Below, one piece after another: positions 42,099 through 51,075 of a stretch of 64,000 nucleotides of DNA. This stretch comes from a halophilic archaeon SHRA6 (GTDB taxonomy: Archaea > Halobacteriota > Halobacteria > Halobacteriales > Haloferacaceae). The stretch covers positions 1-64,000 of the forward strand of contig SOPS01000001.1 in NCBI GenBank assembly GCA_005239175.1, in the 5' to 3' direction. Positions within the stretch are counted from its first letter, which is position 1, and each line of letters begins with the position of its first letter. The notes under the pieces were generated by a model. It was given only the letters and a program-made list of their open reading frames with translations, was not told the DNA's origin and searched no databases. The translations under genes and the position numbers were made by a program.

Positions 42099-43130
42099 AA
42101 CCGTCGCGGCCTCGATCGCAGCCTCCTCGCTCACGCCGTTGCCGAGGATCGTGTAGCGATCGCGGATCTGGTGGGCGGTCGTCAGCGCCTCGATGACAAT
42201 CTCAGGCGCAATCTCCAGCTCGTCGGCCGTCGTCGGGGCGTCGATACTTCGGAGTGCGGATTGGATCGCCGTCCAGCGGCCGTCCATCCCACTGTGGAGA
42301 TACTCTGTCATGATCGAGCCGACGCCGACCTGATGGCCGTGTAGCGCCGGTTCCGGGGCGATCCGATCGAGTTGGTGAGAAAACAGGTGTTCTGCGCCCG
42401 AAGCAGGTCGTGAGGAACCCGCGATCGACATCGCCACGCCCGAGGAGACGAGCGCCTTGACGACGATCCACGACGACTCTTCGAGGCCCTTCTTGATTGA
42501 TCCGGCGTTGTCGACGAGCATTTCGGCGGTCATCTCAGAAAGCGCCCCGGCGTACTCGGAGTACTCGACGTTTTTTAGCCGCTTTGCGAGGCGCCAGTCT
42601 TTCACCGCGGTGTAGTTCGAGATGATGTCCGCACAGCCAGCCGTGGTCAGTTCCCAGGGCGCTTGCGCCATAATTTCGGTGTCTGCGACGACCGCCAGCG
42701 GCGGGTCTGCGGCCACGGAGTGGCGGGTGTCCCCCTCAGGGATCGACGATCGACCGGAGACAATTCCGTCGTGGCTCGCGACGGTCGGGACTGAGACGAA
42801 TCCCAGATCGACGTGGTCGGCGGCCATCTTTGCAATGTCGATCGGTTTGCCGCCGCCGAGGGCGATAAGAAAGCCAGGGTCGGTGTCCTCGGCGGCCTCG
42901 GTGGCTCGTTCGACCGCCTCGAACCCGGCGCGCTCGACGATGATCGTCTCTGCGTCGGGGAACTGCTCGCGGAGACGATCGCCCGCCAGCCGGTTCGGCG
43001 TCGGACTCGTGATGATGAGTGGCGTGCCGGTCAGGTGGAGTTCGGCGATCGCGTCCCCGGTCTGATCGAGGGTTCCGTGGCCGACGAGGACGTTCCGCGG
43101 CAGTTTGATCCACGTCGATTTGTCGAACAT
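42084..43130 (-). CDS. egsA: sn-glycerol-1-phosphate dehydrogenase
   Basis: This 348-residue enzyme makes sn-glycerol-1-phosphate from dihydroxyacetone phosphate, the first committed step of archaeal ether lipid synthesis. It begins MFDKSTWIKLPRNVLVGHGTLD. The glycine-rich NAD(P)-binding LIALGGGKPIDIAKMAA and the metal-binding His-rich regions (GAEHLFSHQLD, ALHGHQVGVG) are present. The ATG at 43130 is used; one at 43136 is two codons earlier. It is the best taxonomic marker of an archaeon in the window. Its 3' end is repeated in tandem. Confidence 0.95.
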   Translation of the reverse strand: MFDKSTWIKLPRNVLVGHGTLDQTGDAIAELHLTGTPLIITSPTPNRLAGDRLREQFPDAETIIVERAGFEAVERATEAAEDTDPGFLIALGGGKPIDIAKMAADHVDLGFVSVPTVASHDGIVSGRSSIPEGDTRHSVAADPPLAVVADTEIMAQAPWELTTAGCADIISNYTAVKDWRLAKRLKNVEYSEYAGALSEMTAEMLVDNAGSIKKGLEESSWIVVKALVSSGVAMSIAGSSRPASGAEHLFSHQLDRIAPEPALHGHQVGVGSIMTEYLHSGMDGRWTAIQSALRSIDAPTTADELEIAPEIVIEALTTAHQIRDRYTILGNGVSEEAAIEAATVTGVI

Positions 43131-43223
43131 ACACATTCCGTCGTGGCCCCAGCATAAAAACGGGACCGGTCCAGTGAAACTCGCGCGTGTCGGCAGTGAT
43201 GGTTGCGTATGCCAGCGGTGTGG

Positions 43224-43907
43224 TCACAGGAGCGTTCCAGCAGCGTCTGCGAGGAAGATGACGCCGAAGAAGGCGAGTGCGATCGCACTAACGCCGGCGA
43301 CGATCGGGGCAAAGGAGTCAACCCGCTCGCCGACACCCACGAGTGTCGCCGGAAAGCCGGTGATCCACACGACAATGCCTGAAAAGAAGCCGACGATGAG
43401 CGTTGGGCTTCCAGTGCTGACGACGAACGAACCCGCGAGGTCGCCGACTCCCGGCAGGGCTGGCAGCGGGGCGAGGACGTCCAACCGACCGGGTTCGAGC
43501 AGGCCGACGCCGATCGTCAACCAGAAGATGATCTGGTAAGGATTCGTTAGCGCGAGCACGAACGCCTTCTGGAATCCCTTGCCGCTCTCGTCGGGATCAA
43601 CGTCGTTGTGGAATGTCTCGGTTGCGCCTCTCACAGCGCCGTACGCGAAGTACAACATCAACACCCCACCGATCGCGACCATCACACCCCGGAGGGTTGG
43701 AAACCGCTCAACGACCGACACGGCGCCGACCAGCGCGAGCACGAAGAACACGATATCGGCAGTCATCGCACCGAGACCGGCACGAAAGCCTGCCGTCCAT
43801 CCCCGGAGCACGCTCTCTTCGGCGATAATTGCGTTCATCGGTCCGGGCGGAGCCGCCAGGGCGATGCCAAAGACGACGCCGGCGACGGCTGTCGTCAGCA
43901 CACTCAT
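43224..43907 (-). CDS. LysE family translocator
   Basis: This 227-residue membrane protein has about six segments. The start MSVLTTAVAGVVFGIALAAPPGPMNAII carries the LysE family motif PPGP, and FVLALTNPYQIIFWLTIGVG is the second conserved region. The family exports basic amino acids or other small compounds. Its start overlaps the stop of the DtxR-type regulator gene (ATGA at 43904-43907), so the two are translationally coupled. The link to metal regulation suggests the exported compound may relate to metals. Confidence 0.88.
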   Translation of the reverse strand: MSVLTTAVAGVVFGIALAAPPGPMNAIIAEESVLRGWTAGFRAGLGAMTADIVFFVLALVGAVSVVERFPTLRGVMVAIGGVLMLYFAYGAVRGATETFHNDVDPDESGKGFQKAFVLALTNPYQIIFWLTIGVGLLEPGRLDVLAPLPALPGVGDLAGSFVVSTGSPTLIVGFFSGIVVWITGFPATLVGVGERVDSFAPIVAGVSAIALAFFGVIFLADAAGTLL

Positions 43908-44578
43908 TGGGCCGGTTCAGCGATCGGCCGGACGCGTACCGACCGCGCGACTTCCTCTGGAAGGCTCTGCTCGTGTCCGTTTGGCGTCTCGACGGTCACC
44001 ATGCCGAAGGGAGCGATCGCGACAATCTCGACAGCCGTCCCCGGGACGATCCCCGCCGCAGAGAGATACTCAAGTTCCGCCTCGTCGCGATCGTTGACCC
44101 GGGCGACGACGACAGTATCGCCGACGGAGAACTCGCTCAGCCGACCTGTTTCGTCGGCATCGAGTGGGCTGAGGTCCGCTCCGGGGATCGGATCACCGTG
44201 TGGGTCAACCTCCGGGTGGTCCAGCGCTGCGGCGACCCGCGCTTCGAACGCCTCGGAGATGTGGTGTTCGAGCCGATCGGCCTCCTCGTGGACCTCACTC
44301 CACGAATAGTCGAGGTGTTCGGTGAGATACGTCTCGAGCAATCGATGGTGTCGAATGACCTCAAGTGCGACCGTCTCGCCTTCCTCGGTGAGTTCGACGC
44401 CCTTGTACTTCTCGCGGTCGACAAATCCGTGCTCTTCGAGCGTCCCGACCATACTCGTCACTGTCGGCGGTGTCTTATCGAGGTACTCAGCGATCGCAGA
44501 GGTCGACACTGGCGGACCATCCTCGGCTTGGAGGACGTAGATGGCTTTCAGGTAGTCCTCCATCACGTCGCTGAGCAT
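43904..44578 (-). CDS. DtxR family metal-dependent transcriptional regulator
   Basis: This 224-residue protein begins MLSDVMEDYLKAIYVLQAEDGPPVSTSAIAEYLDKTPPTVTSMVGTLEEHGFVDREKYKGVELTEEG, the DtxR winged helix. Metal-binding and dimer residues include HHRLLETYLTEHLDYSWSEVHEEADRLEHHIS. The C-terminal SH3-like FeoA-type domain occupies about 145-215. It should repress metal uptake genes when loaded with Fe or Mn, and in haloarchaea such proteins (SirR/IdeR-like) control iron or manganese homeostasis. It is the first gene of an overlapping pair with LysE. Confidence 0.92.
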   Translation of the reverse strand: MLSDVMEDYLKAIYVLQAEDGPPVSTSAIAEYLDKTPPTVTSMVGTLEEHGFVDREKYKGVELTEEGETVALEVIRHHRLLETYLTEHLDYSWSEVHEEADRLEHHISEAFEARVAAALDHPEVDPHGDPIPGADLSPLDADETGRLSEFSVGDTVVVARVNDRDEAELEYLSAAGIVPGTAVEIVAIAPFGMVTVETPNGHEQSLPEEVARSVRVRPIAEPAQ

Positions 44579-44642
44579 AGTTGGGCTAATCCCGTCGCCG
44601 GCAAATAGGTATCGCCTCCGTGTGGCCGCGTCTCACTCGGGC

Positions 44643-45836
44643 TTATACGCCTTGGCCCATCAGGTGACTCCTGAGGATGTCAGGCGTTTTTAGCCCGCTT
44701 TCAGTGTTCAACAGGACGATCCGATCGTCTGGCTCGAAGCCGCCATCCTCACTGTAGGCCCACGCCCCGGCTGCGGCCGCACCGCCACCAGCACCGGCTT
44801 CGAGCACCTCGTTTTGGGCGATCGTGACCGCCGAAGAGAGGATCTCGTCGTCGTCGACACGGATGCCATCGCCGCCGGATTCCTCGATCGCCTCGACTGC
44901 GAGCGCACCCCCGGCCGGATCAGGGACCTCAAGTTCCCCACAGATCGTGTCGGGCACCGCCCACGGTTCGGGTTCCGCGAGGCCGCGCTCAAGGGCCGCG
45001 ACGATCGGCGAACAGCCGGTCGGCTGGACGGCAATCAGCTTCGGCGTCGACTCGGCCGCGCCGATCGCTTGGAGTTCGCGAAAGCCCTTCTGGAGTCCGA
45101 CAACAAATTCTCCGGTACTCGCTGGAACGAAGACGTACGCCGGGAGGTCGCCATCGAGATCGCGGTACAGTTCGTACGCGATCGTCTTCGGTCCCTCGTG
45201 GCGGTACGGCGTCCTGAACTCCTGCAGCGGATAGTAGTCGGTTTTGAGCTGGTCGTCGACAGCGGCTTCGGCGTCAGCGTAGCGGCCGCCGATCACCCGC
45301 ATCTCACCGCCGTGGACGTTGATCATCGCCTTGTTCGAAAACGCCGATCGAGAGGGAACAAACGCGTAGGATCGAAGCCCCAGTCGCCCGAGGTACGCCG
45401 CCGCCGACTGGCCGCCGTTGCCGGTCGAGGGCAGCGCGATCGGCTCGATGTCGTCGGTCTCCGCGTCGGCTGCTGCCGCGGTGACAGCAACGCTCATCCC
45501 GCGATCGAGGCCGCTGGCGGTCGGGTTGCGTCCCTCGTCTTTGATGTATACGGTGTCAACACCGAGCTCTTCGGCGAGCCGATCGGTTCGGACGAGCGGA
45601 GTGTTACCCTCAGCTCCGGAAATTGCCTCGTCGCGCGAGAACGGCAACAGCGGCTCGAATGCCCAGATCCCCGCCGCTCGGTCCGTCCGCTCAACGGCGG
45701 AAGGGTCGATCGCCTCGTAGTCGTACGTCGGATCAAGCGGTGCGCCACATGCTGGACACCGATCGCGGCGATCGGTTCCGTACGTCTCACCGCAGCCGAT
45801 ACACTCCAACCCAGTAACCGCTGACGTCCGCGCCAT
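44643..45836 (-). CDS. Threonine synthase-like PLP-fold protein without the PLP lysine
   Basis: This 397-residue fold-type II protein has an N-terminal zinc ribbon (CIGCGETY and CPACG, about 12-30), common in archaeal threonine synthases. The loop ALPSTGNGGQSAAAYLGR (phosphate and Asn contacts) and the glycine stretch EAGAGGGAAAAGAW are present. At the lysine position (normally NPTxSFKDR) the sequence reads NPTASGLDRG at about 104-113, with Leu about 110 instead of Lys. It therefore cannot form the usual Schiff base, so threonine synthase activity is unlikely. It may be a regulatory homologue or a new activity. The ATG at 45836 is preferred. Confidence 0.85.
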   Translation of the reverse strand: MARTSAVTGLECIGCGETYGTDRRDRCPACGAPLDPTYDYEAIDPSAVERTDRAAGIWAFEPLLPFSRDEAISGAEGNTPLVRTDRLAEELGVDTVYIKDEGRNPTASGLDRGMSVAVTAAAADAETDDIEPIALPSTGNGGQSAAAYLGRLGLRSYAFVPSRSAFSNKAMINVHGGEMRVIGGRYADAEAAVDDQLKTDYYPLQEFRTPYRHEGPKTIAYELYRDLDGDLPAYVFVPASTGEFVVGLQKGFRELQAIGAAESTPKLIAVQPTGCSPIVAALERGLAEPEPWAVPDTICGELEVPDPAGGALAVEAIEESGGDGIRVDDDEILSSAVTIAQNEVLEAGAGGGAAAAGAWAYSEDGGFEPDDRIVLLNTESGLKTPDILRSHLMGQGV

Positions 45837-45878
45837 ACGAGGTGTTTGGCCGCCGCAAACTAATCGCTTCCCGTCGGC

Positions 45879-45945
45879 GATCGAGAGAGGAGCCGGCAAG
45901 CGATCGAGAGGGAGTCAGCAAGCGATCGAGAGGGAGTCAGCAAGC
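45879..45945. repeat. Three tandem 22-23-bp units between divergent genes
   Basis: Units at 45879-45901, 45902-45923 and 45924-45945. The second and third are identical, GATCGAGAGGGAGTCAGCAA plus GC; the first differs slightly. They lie between the start of the threonine-synthase-like gene and the hydrolase at 46027, not at a stop codon. Confidence 0.9.
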
Positions 45946-46026
45946 GATCGGTAGCTTCGTAAGTCACGTCTAGTGGATAAACGAGAACCGCAACGTTATG
46001 CGTGTGGCCATCGCGGTGAGACACAT

Positions 46027-47025
46027 ATGGGCCGGGAACCCGACCCCGAAGCTACCGGCACCCGCCGGCGATTCCTCACAGCCGCTGCTGCGGCCGGGAG
46101 CCTGTCGATCGCCGGCTGCCTTGGTAATGGTGGCCCACCAGACGGAACAATTGGTTTCGACGGCTTCGAGGCACCTCCTGCAGAATCACTTCCGAGGCTA
46201 ACGCGATATCGGACGGCAGACCGGAGTGTGCTTGGCTACCGACGCTACGACGCCGAGGCCGATCGACTCGTCGTGTTGGTCCACGGGGAAGCCTTCGACA
46301 GCCGGTACGTCGCGCCGCTGGCACAGTACCTGAGCGAGAATGCGATCGCGAACGTTGTTACACCCGACCTTCGGGGGCATGGTCCCGAACCCGAAACACG
46401 CGGCGACGTCGGTCACATCGATCACTTGCGGGAGGATCTCCGCGATCTGAACAGCCACCTCTCCGACATCTACGACGAAGACATGCCCACCATCCTCGCC
46501 GGGCACGCCTTTTCGGCTGGGTTAGCGCTCAGAACCGGCTACGAGCCGTTCATCGAGTTCGCCGACGGCTACCTGCTGCTGTCGCCGTACCTGGGTCGGA
46601 AGGCACCGACGACGCGGCCGCACTGCGGCGGCTGGGCGATCCATGACGAGGACTGGCTCGCCCCGCTCGCGGTGCTCAACGGATTTGGGCTAACGAATTT
46701 CAACGATCGTACGATCGTCGAGTTCGACGTGCCCGATCAACACCGCGATGGCACCGAAACGACCGCGTACAGCTATCGCCTGGAGCGATCGTTCGTTCCC
46801 GATTGGGACGACGAGGATCGTCTCATCGCGCCTGCGGGGCCGATCTTCGCCGTCGTCGGGGCAGATGACGACGCATACGTCCCCCACGCGTACGAGAAAG
46901 TATTCAATTCAGTTCCCGAGAGTGACGTGCGCGTACTAGACGAAATCGGACACTTCGAGACAGTCACAAGCGAGCGATCGTTCGAGGCGATCGCCGAGTG
47001 GCTCGCCCAGTTCGAACGAACATAA
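46027..47025 (+). CDS. Tat-exported lipoprotein, alpha/beta-hydrolase fold, nucleophile missing
   Basis: This 332-residue protein begins MGREPDPEATGTRRRFLTAAAAAGSLSIAGC, with a twin-arginine motif, a hydrophobic stretch and a lipobox (SIAGC) ending at Cys about 31. It is thus anchored outside the membrane. The body has an alpha/beta-hydrolase pattern: LVVLVHG near residue 80, LRGHG and a late GADDDAYVPHAYE and GHFETVTSE (Asp/His region). The nucleophile elbow, normally GxSxG, reads AGHAFSAG, so the expected Ser is Ala. It may bind rather than hydrolyse. Confidence 0.78.
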   Translation: MGREPDPEATGTRRRFLTAAAAAGSLSIAGCLGNGGPPDGTIGFDGFEAPPAESLPRLTRYRTADRSVLGYRRYDAEADRLVVLVHGEAFDSRYVAPLAQYLSENAIANVVTPDLRGHGPEPETRGDVGHIDHLREDLRDLNSHLSDIYDEDMPTILAGHAFSAGLALRTGYEPFIEFADGYLLLSPYLGRKAPTTRPHCGGWAIHDEDWLAPLAVLNGFGLTNFNDRTIVEFDVPDQHRDGTETTAYSYRLERSFVPDWDDEDRLIAPAGPIFAVVGADDDAYVPHAYEKVFNSVPESDVRVLDEIGHFETVTSERSFEAIAEWLAQFERT

Positions 47026-47094
47026 TCCTGGAGGCCGTGAGTAGGCGGGGTCAGTGTAGCAGGCTCTTTGTACCGACCGATCGAAGGAACCGCT

Positions 47095-48369
47095 ATGAGA
47101 AAGACCTCTGTCGTCGTTGTTGGCGGCGGACTCGCCGGACTCGTTGCTGCACGTCGGCTCGCCGCAGCCGGGTGTTCGGTCACGCTATACGAGCGTCGCG
47201 AGACCGTCGGCGGACGGGTGCAAAGCCGCGAACAGGACGGGTTTGTACTCGATCGCGGCTTTCAGGTGTTGTTCACCGCCTACCCAGCTGTACAGGCGGA
47301 GTTGGATCTTGACGCGCTCGACCTTCGGCCGTTCAAGCCCGGAGCCGTGATCGCGCGACCGGGCGAGCGATCGACGCTTTCGGATCCGCTCCGAGATCCC
47401 GCGGCGCTGTTCGAATCGCTGTTGAACCGCGAAATCACGTTTACCGACAAGGTCCGCACGCTCGCGCTCAGACAGGATCTCGCCGAGCGCCCGCCGGAGT
47501 CGTTCTTTTCAGGCCACGACACCACGATTGCCGAGTACCTCGACGAGTGGGGATTCTCCCAGTCGTACATCCAGAACTTCATCTCGCCGTTCTACGGCGG
47601 GATCACACTCGATCGCTCGCTGTCTACCTCCAAGGAGGTGTTTGCCTACACGTTCAAGATGCTCAGTACCGGCCAGATCGCGCTCCCGGCCGCGGGAATG
47701 GGTGCGATTGCCGACCAGCTCGCCGAGGCGGCAAAGACAGAAGGCGTCCGGATCGAGACGGGCGATCCGGTCAACTCGATCGAAGAGACGTGCCGCCACG
47801 CAGTCGTCGACACCGAGCACGATCGTCGGAAGGCCGACGCGGTCGTCGTCGCAACGTCACCGAAAGCGGCGATGCGGCTGACCAGTGTCGAGTCAATTCC
47901 CACGGAGGCAGTCGGTTCGGTGACCCAGTACTACCGCCACCCGACCGACGTCCCTCTTGATACGGGAAATCGGCTCGTTTTGAACGCCGCTAACGCCTCG
48001 CCGAACACAGTCGTTCCGCTCTCGTCGGTCGCTCCGGAATACGGCACCGACGACGCCGAGTTGCTCTGTGCGACGTTCCTCGGATCGGCCGCCCAGTCGC
48101 GATCGGACGAAGACCTCGCTGCCGACACGCGAGACGCACTCGCCTCGTGGTACCCGGAGCGATCGTTCGAGGGACTCGAACCGATCGCGACCGATCGGAT
48201 TCCGTTTTCGCAGTTCGCCCAGCCGCCGGGATTCTTCGACTCATTGCCTGACGTCCGCGCGCCTGATGGTCGCGTTTACCTCGCCGGAGATTACACCCGC
48301 TGGTCCTCGATTCAGGGCGCGATGGAGAGCGGGGGAATCGCGGCGAATGCGGTGCTCGAAGATCAGTGA
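47095..48369 (+). CDS. FAD-dependent amine oxidase/phytoene desaturase-like oxidoreductase
   Basis: This 424-residue flavoprotein begins MRKTSVVVVGGGLAGLVAARRLAAAGCSVTLYERRETVGGRVQSRE, the FAD dinucleotide motif of the amine oxidase/desaturase family. FISPFYGGITLDRSLSTSKEVFAY and LPAAGMGAIADQLAEAA follow. The C-terminal FAD contact is RVYLAGDYTRWSSIQGAMESGGIAANAVL. Substrate is uncertain; a carotenoid, protoporphyrinogen-like or amine substrate is possible. The ATG at 47095 is chosen. It follows the lipoprotein gene by 69 bp. Confidence 0.85.
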   Translation: MRKTSVVVVGGGLAGLVAARRLAAAGCSVTLYERRETVGGRVQSREQDGFVLDRGFQVLFTAYPAVQAELDLDALDLRPFKPGAVIARPGERSTLSDPLRDPAALFESLLNREITFTDKVRTLALRQDLAERPPESFFSGHDTTIAEYLDEWGFSQSYIQNFISPFYGGITLDRSLSTSKEVFAYTFKMLSTGQIALPAAGMGAIADQLAEAAKTEGVRIETGDPVNSIEETCRHAVVDTEHDRRKADAVVVATSPKAAMRLTSVESIPTEAVGSVTQYYRHPTDVPLDTGNRLVLNAANASPNTVVPLSSVAPEYGTDDAELLCATFLGSAAQSRSDEDLAADTRDALASWYPERSFEGLEPIATDRIPFSQFAQPPGFFDSLPDVRAPDGRVYLAGDYTRWSSIQGAMESGGIAANAVLEDQ

Positions 48370-48532
48370 CCGCGATCGGGGCCCGTAGTGCTTCACCTGT
48401 GGAGTTGCAGATCCCGATTCAGTCTATTAATTGTTGAATGACATATAGTTCTGGAGGCGTGTGAGATACAGGGTCGCGTAACTGCTACGAAAATCAGAAC
48501 CGTTAAGCAGTGAACAGCAGTAAACAACAGTA

Positions 48533-49162
48533 ATGAAAAAGGTGTACTCCATCGGAGAGTTCGCAGATGAGATTGGAGTCCACCCAGAAACCGTCAAAAA
48601 GTGGTGCCGAGAAGACCAAATCCAATACTCTCGAACCCCCGGTGGACACCGACGGATTCCGCACTCTGAACTTCAACGACTCACGGGTGAAACCTCACGG
48701 AGAAGCGATAAAGTCGCCATTTACGGGCGTGTTTCAGGCCACGCTCAGAAACAAGATGGCGACCTTGACCGCCAACTCGAATCACTCACCGGATACGCAC
48801 ACGACCACGGGTGGAGTATCGAAAACAAATACTCCGACGTAGGAAGTGGGATCAACGAGAATCGGCGTGGACTGAACAAACTGTTGGATGACGTAGAGGA
48901 CGCCGACTACGGGCGCGTTCTCGTCACCTATCAAGACAGGCTCACTCGATTCGGGTTCTCATACCTCGAACGACTCCTCGACCAGTACGGCGTCGAAATC
49001 ACAGTCATCAACGAAGAAACTGACAAAACAGCACACGAAGAACTCGTTGACGACCTCTTGCAACTCGTCGCCAGTTTTGCAGGCAAACTCTACGGGATGC
49101 GTTCCTCAAAACGCAAGCAGATAGTCGAATCTGTGGAAGCAGAGGTGGACACTGATGAGTAG
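48533..49162 (+). CDS. tnpA: IS607-family serine recombinase
   Basis: This 209-residue transposase has an N-terminal MerR-like helix-turn-helix (about 1-50, MKKVYSIGEFADEIGVHPETVKKW and TPGGHRRIP) followed by a serine-recombinase catalytic domain. The nucleophile Ser about 68 lies in VAIYGRVSG, and the Arg-containing DRQLESL, LVTYQDRLTRFGFSYLERLL segments complete the fold. IS607 TnpA moves the element by a serine-recombinase reaction with relaxed target choice. Stop and tnpB start overlap (ATGAGTAG at 49155-49162). Confidence 0.95.
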   Translation: MKKVYSIGEFADEIGVHPETVKKWCREDQIQYSRTPGGHRRIPHSELQRLTGETSRRSDKVAIYGRVSGHAQKQDGDLDRQLESLTGYAHDHGWSIENKYSDVGSGINENRRGLNKLLDDVEDADYGRVLVTYQDRLTRFGFSYLERLLDQYGVEITVINEETDKTAHEELVDDLLQLVASFAGKLYGMRSSKRKQIVESVEAEVDTDE

Positions 49163-50891
49163 CCATCTTTCACTCCCAATTCACTTACCGTTCGGGGAGC
49201 GAGAGCGACACGACCGATTGGGAATACTTACAAAAGGAGTGGCAAACACGCTTATCGAGCGATACTGGACGCCCGAACACCTCACCGGGATTGATGAATA
49301 CTCGTATCAGGCGTGGAAATACTTTGATGAAACTGAAGCGTTTGCAGACGTTGACCTGTACCTCCCGAGTCGGTACAAGCGTTGCGTGATGCAGAAAGTC
49401 GGAGAAACCTTGCGGAGTCACGCGGACAAACGTGAAGCCTTCCAATCCATTCAGTCCGTTCTTCCAGACCACAAGATTCGGCGTATCCATAGCCGCCGAA
49501 TCAAAGAACAACTGTGGGATTCGGAGGAATACATCACATCGGGCTACGTTGACCTGCTCATCGGACAACTCAACTCGTACTACGACAAACACGGTCGATT
49601 CCCTGAGTCGTACTTCGAGATGCAGGACTGTCCCTCGTACTCGAAAGGCGTGCTTCCGTACTCCGCAGACGACGGCCCGACGAGCGGTCAGGCGGTCAAA
49701 TACGAGTACGACGAAGACACGCAGACACTCACTGTCAAACTCAAAACGCCCGATACGCTCGAACCCGAGGCTCGTGGTGATTGGACGTGGATGAAACACG
49801 AACTTGAGGGATACGAAGCGTTCCACGAACTGCTTGAACACGGCAGTCTCTCCTCACCCTCGTTCAACCCCACACAAACTAAGACAGGGGACGAATACTA
49901 CGAACTTTCGTTCCCCGTTGAAGTTGAACACCAAGAGAAATCAGACGACGTTGAAACCGTCTTGGCAATTGATGGCGGTATCCGCAAAGATGCCACCGCT
50001 GTTGTCGTGAACGAAGATGGAGAGCAAATCTCTGTTCCGTATTTCATACAGAACACTGAGCGTGAACGGATGCAGAACCTTGCTCGTGAACGTAATCACC
50101 TCAACGCCAAACTCGCAGATCTGCGCCGAGAAGGACGTGCCCACACAGACTCTTTCAGACACGTTCAGGCAGAGTATGAGCGGGTGAACAACAGGATTCG
50201 ACACAAGCGAGAGCAGTTAGTTCACGACGTGGCCAACCAGATTCTTGCTCTCGCGCTGGTGTACGACGTTGACGCGATTGTTCACGAAGACCTACGGAGC
50301 CTCAGCCCACCTCGTGGTGAAGGCCAACTCTCGTGGGAACTCTCATCGTGGGCACGTCGAGAAATAGTCTCGAAAATCGAGTACCGGGCTGAAATCGCCG
50401 GATTGCACGTGGAGCGAGTGCGTCCGGGCAACACGTCTCGATCGTGTCCTCGATGCGGTTCCACGGGCCACACCACGAAGTCCCCCGACCACTCGTTTGA
50501 GGTGTGGTGGGGCGGGCATTTCCGCTGTGACAACGCTCGCTGTGGCTTCCAAGCCGACCGTGACTACGTTGGTGCAGTCAACGTGGCGCGTGTGTTCTTC
50601 AGCAGTTCGGCTTCGCTGGAACACGGTTTCACGTCTTCCTATACGGGAGACTTTGAAATCGTGCCAGCTAGCCGTTCCGCTGGCCCGCGTCTCGTGTTCG
50701 GTGAAGCGCCTCTCGCGTTTGCCGGACAGTCGAATGAGGTGACTGCTGGTGGTGGGTCGTGCTTCATAGCGCCCGCTGTCACCCCGATAGAGACGAAAAA
50801 CAACAGCAGTAACAACGATTTAGTGTCAAGCCCAGCGACACACAGTAGTTCTCAATTCGTTAAGAGGACTGCTGTTTCCTGCCGAAAATAG
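49155..50891 (+). CDS. tnpB: TnpB, RNA-guided nuclease of an IS607 element
   Basis: This 578-residue protein has an intact RuvC catalytic triad pattern: AIDGGIRKDA (Asp about 273), IVHEDL (Glu about 378) and ADRDYVGAVNVA (Asp about 470). A zinc ribbon with CPRC and Cys about 458 and 463 lies between them. TnpB proteins of IS607 and IS605 elements cut DNA guided by an RNA read from the element's right end and help retain the element. The last 90 residues beyond the zinc-RuvC part are low complexity, as expected where the coding end overlaps the guide-RNA region. In contrast to the tnpB at 24758, all catalytic acids are present. Confidence 0.93.
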   Translation: MSSHLSLPIHLPFGERERHDRLGILTKGVANTLIERYWTPEHLTGIDEYSYQAWKYFDETEAFADVDLYLPSRYKRCVMQKVGETLRSHADKREAFQSIQSVLPDHKIRRIHSRRIKEQLWDSEEYITSGYVDLLIGQLNSYYDKHGRFPESYFEMQDCPSYSKGVLPYSADDGPTSGQAVKYEYDEDTQTLTVKLKTPDTLEPEARGDWTWMKHELEGYEAFHELLEHGSLSSPSFNPTQTKTGDEYYELSFPVEVEHQEKSDDVETVLAIDGGIRKDATAVVVNEDGEQISVPYFIQNTERERMQNLARERNHLNAKLADLRREGRAHTDSFRHVQAEYERVNNRIRHKREQLVHDVANQILALALVYDVDAIVHEDLRSLSPPRGEGQLSWELSSWARREIVSKIEYRAEIAGLHVERVRPGNTSRSCPRCGSTGHTTKSPDHSFEVWWGGHFRCDNARCGFQADRDYVGAVNVARVFFSSSASLEHGFTSSYTGDFEIVPASRSAGPRLVFGEAPLAFAGQSNEVTAGGGSCFIAPAVTPIETKNNSSNNDLVSSPATHSSSQFVKRTAVSCRK

Positions 50892-51075
50892 GAACGGTGC
50901 ATAATTGAAACCGAAGAGACGGTGTTTCGGTCTCAACTAATCGAGACAAGCGGGACGAAATACCGACTTCAAGGAGCCCCGTTATCCAGGTCTTCCGTCG
51001 AATTAGTTCTTTCTTTTGGCTCCCTTTCACATGCAAGCAACAGGTAGTAGCCCTTGCTCTCCTTCTCTGAAGTGT

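Larger units (their letters stand above)
48430..50910 (+). mobile_element. IS607-type element with tnpA and tnpB
   Basis: A serine recombinase (tnpA) and a tnpB overlap by 8 bp in the order usual for IS607. IS607 lacks terminal inverted repeats, so the ends given are approximate: the left lies in the AT-rich stretch before tnpA, the right just after tnpB. Both genes look intact, so the element may be mobile. Base composition is lower in GC than the surrounding genes. Confidence 0.85.
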
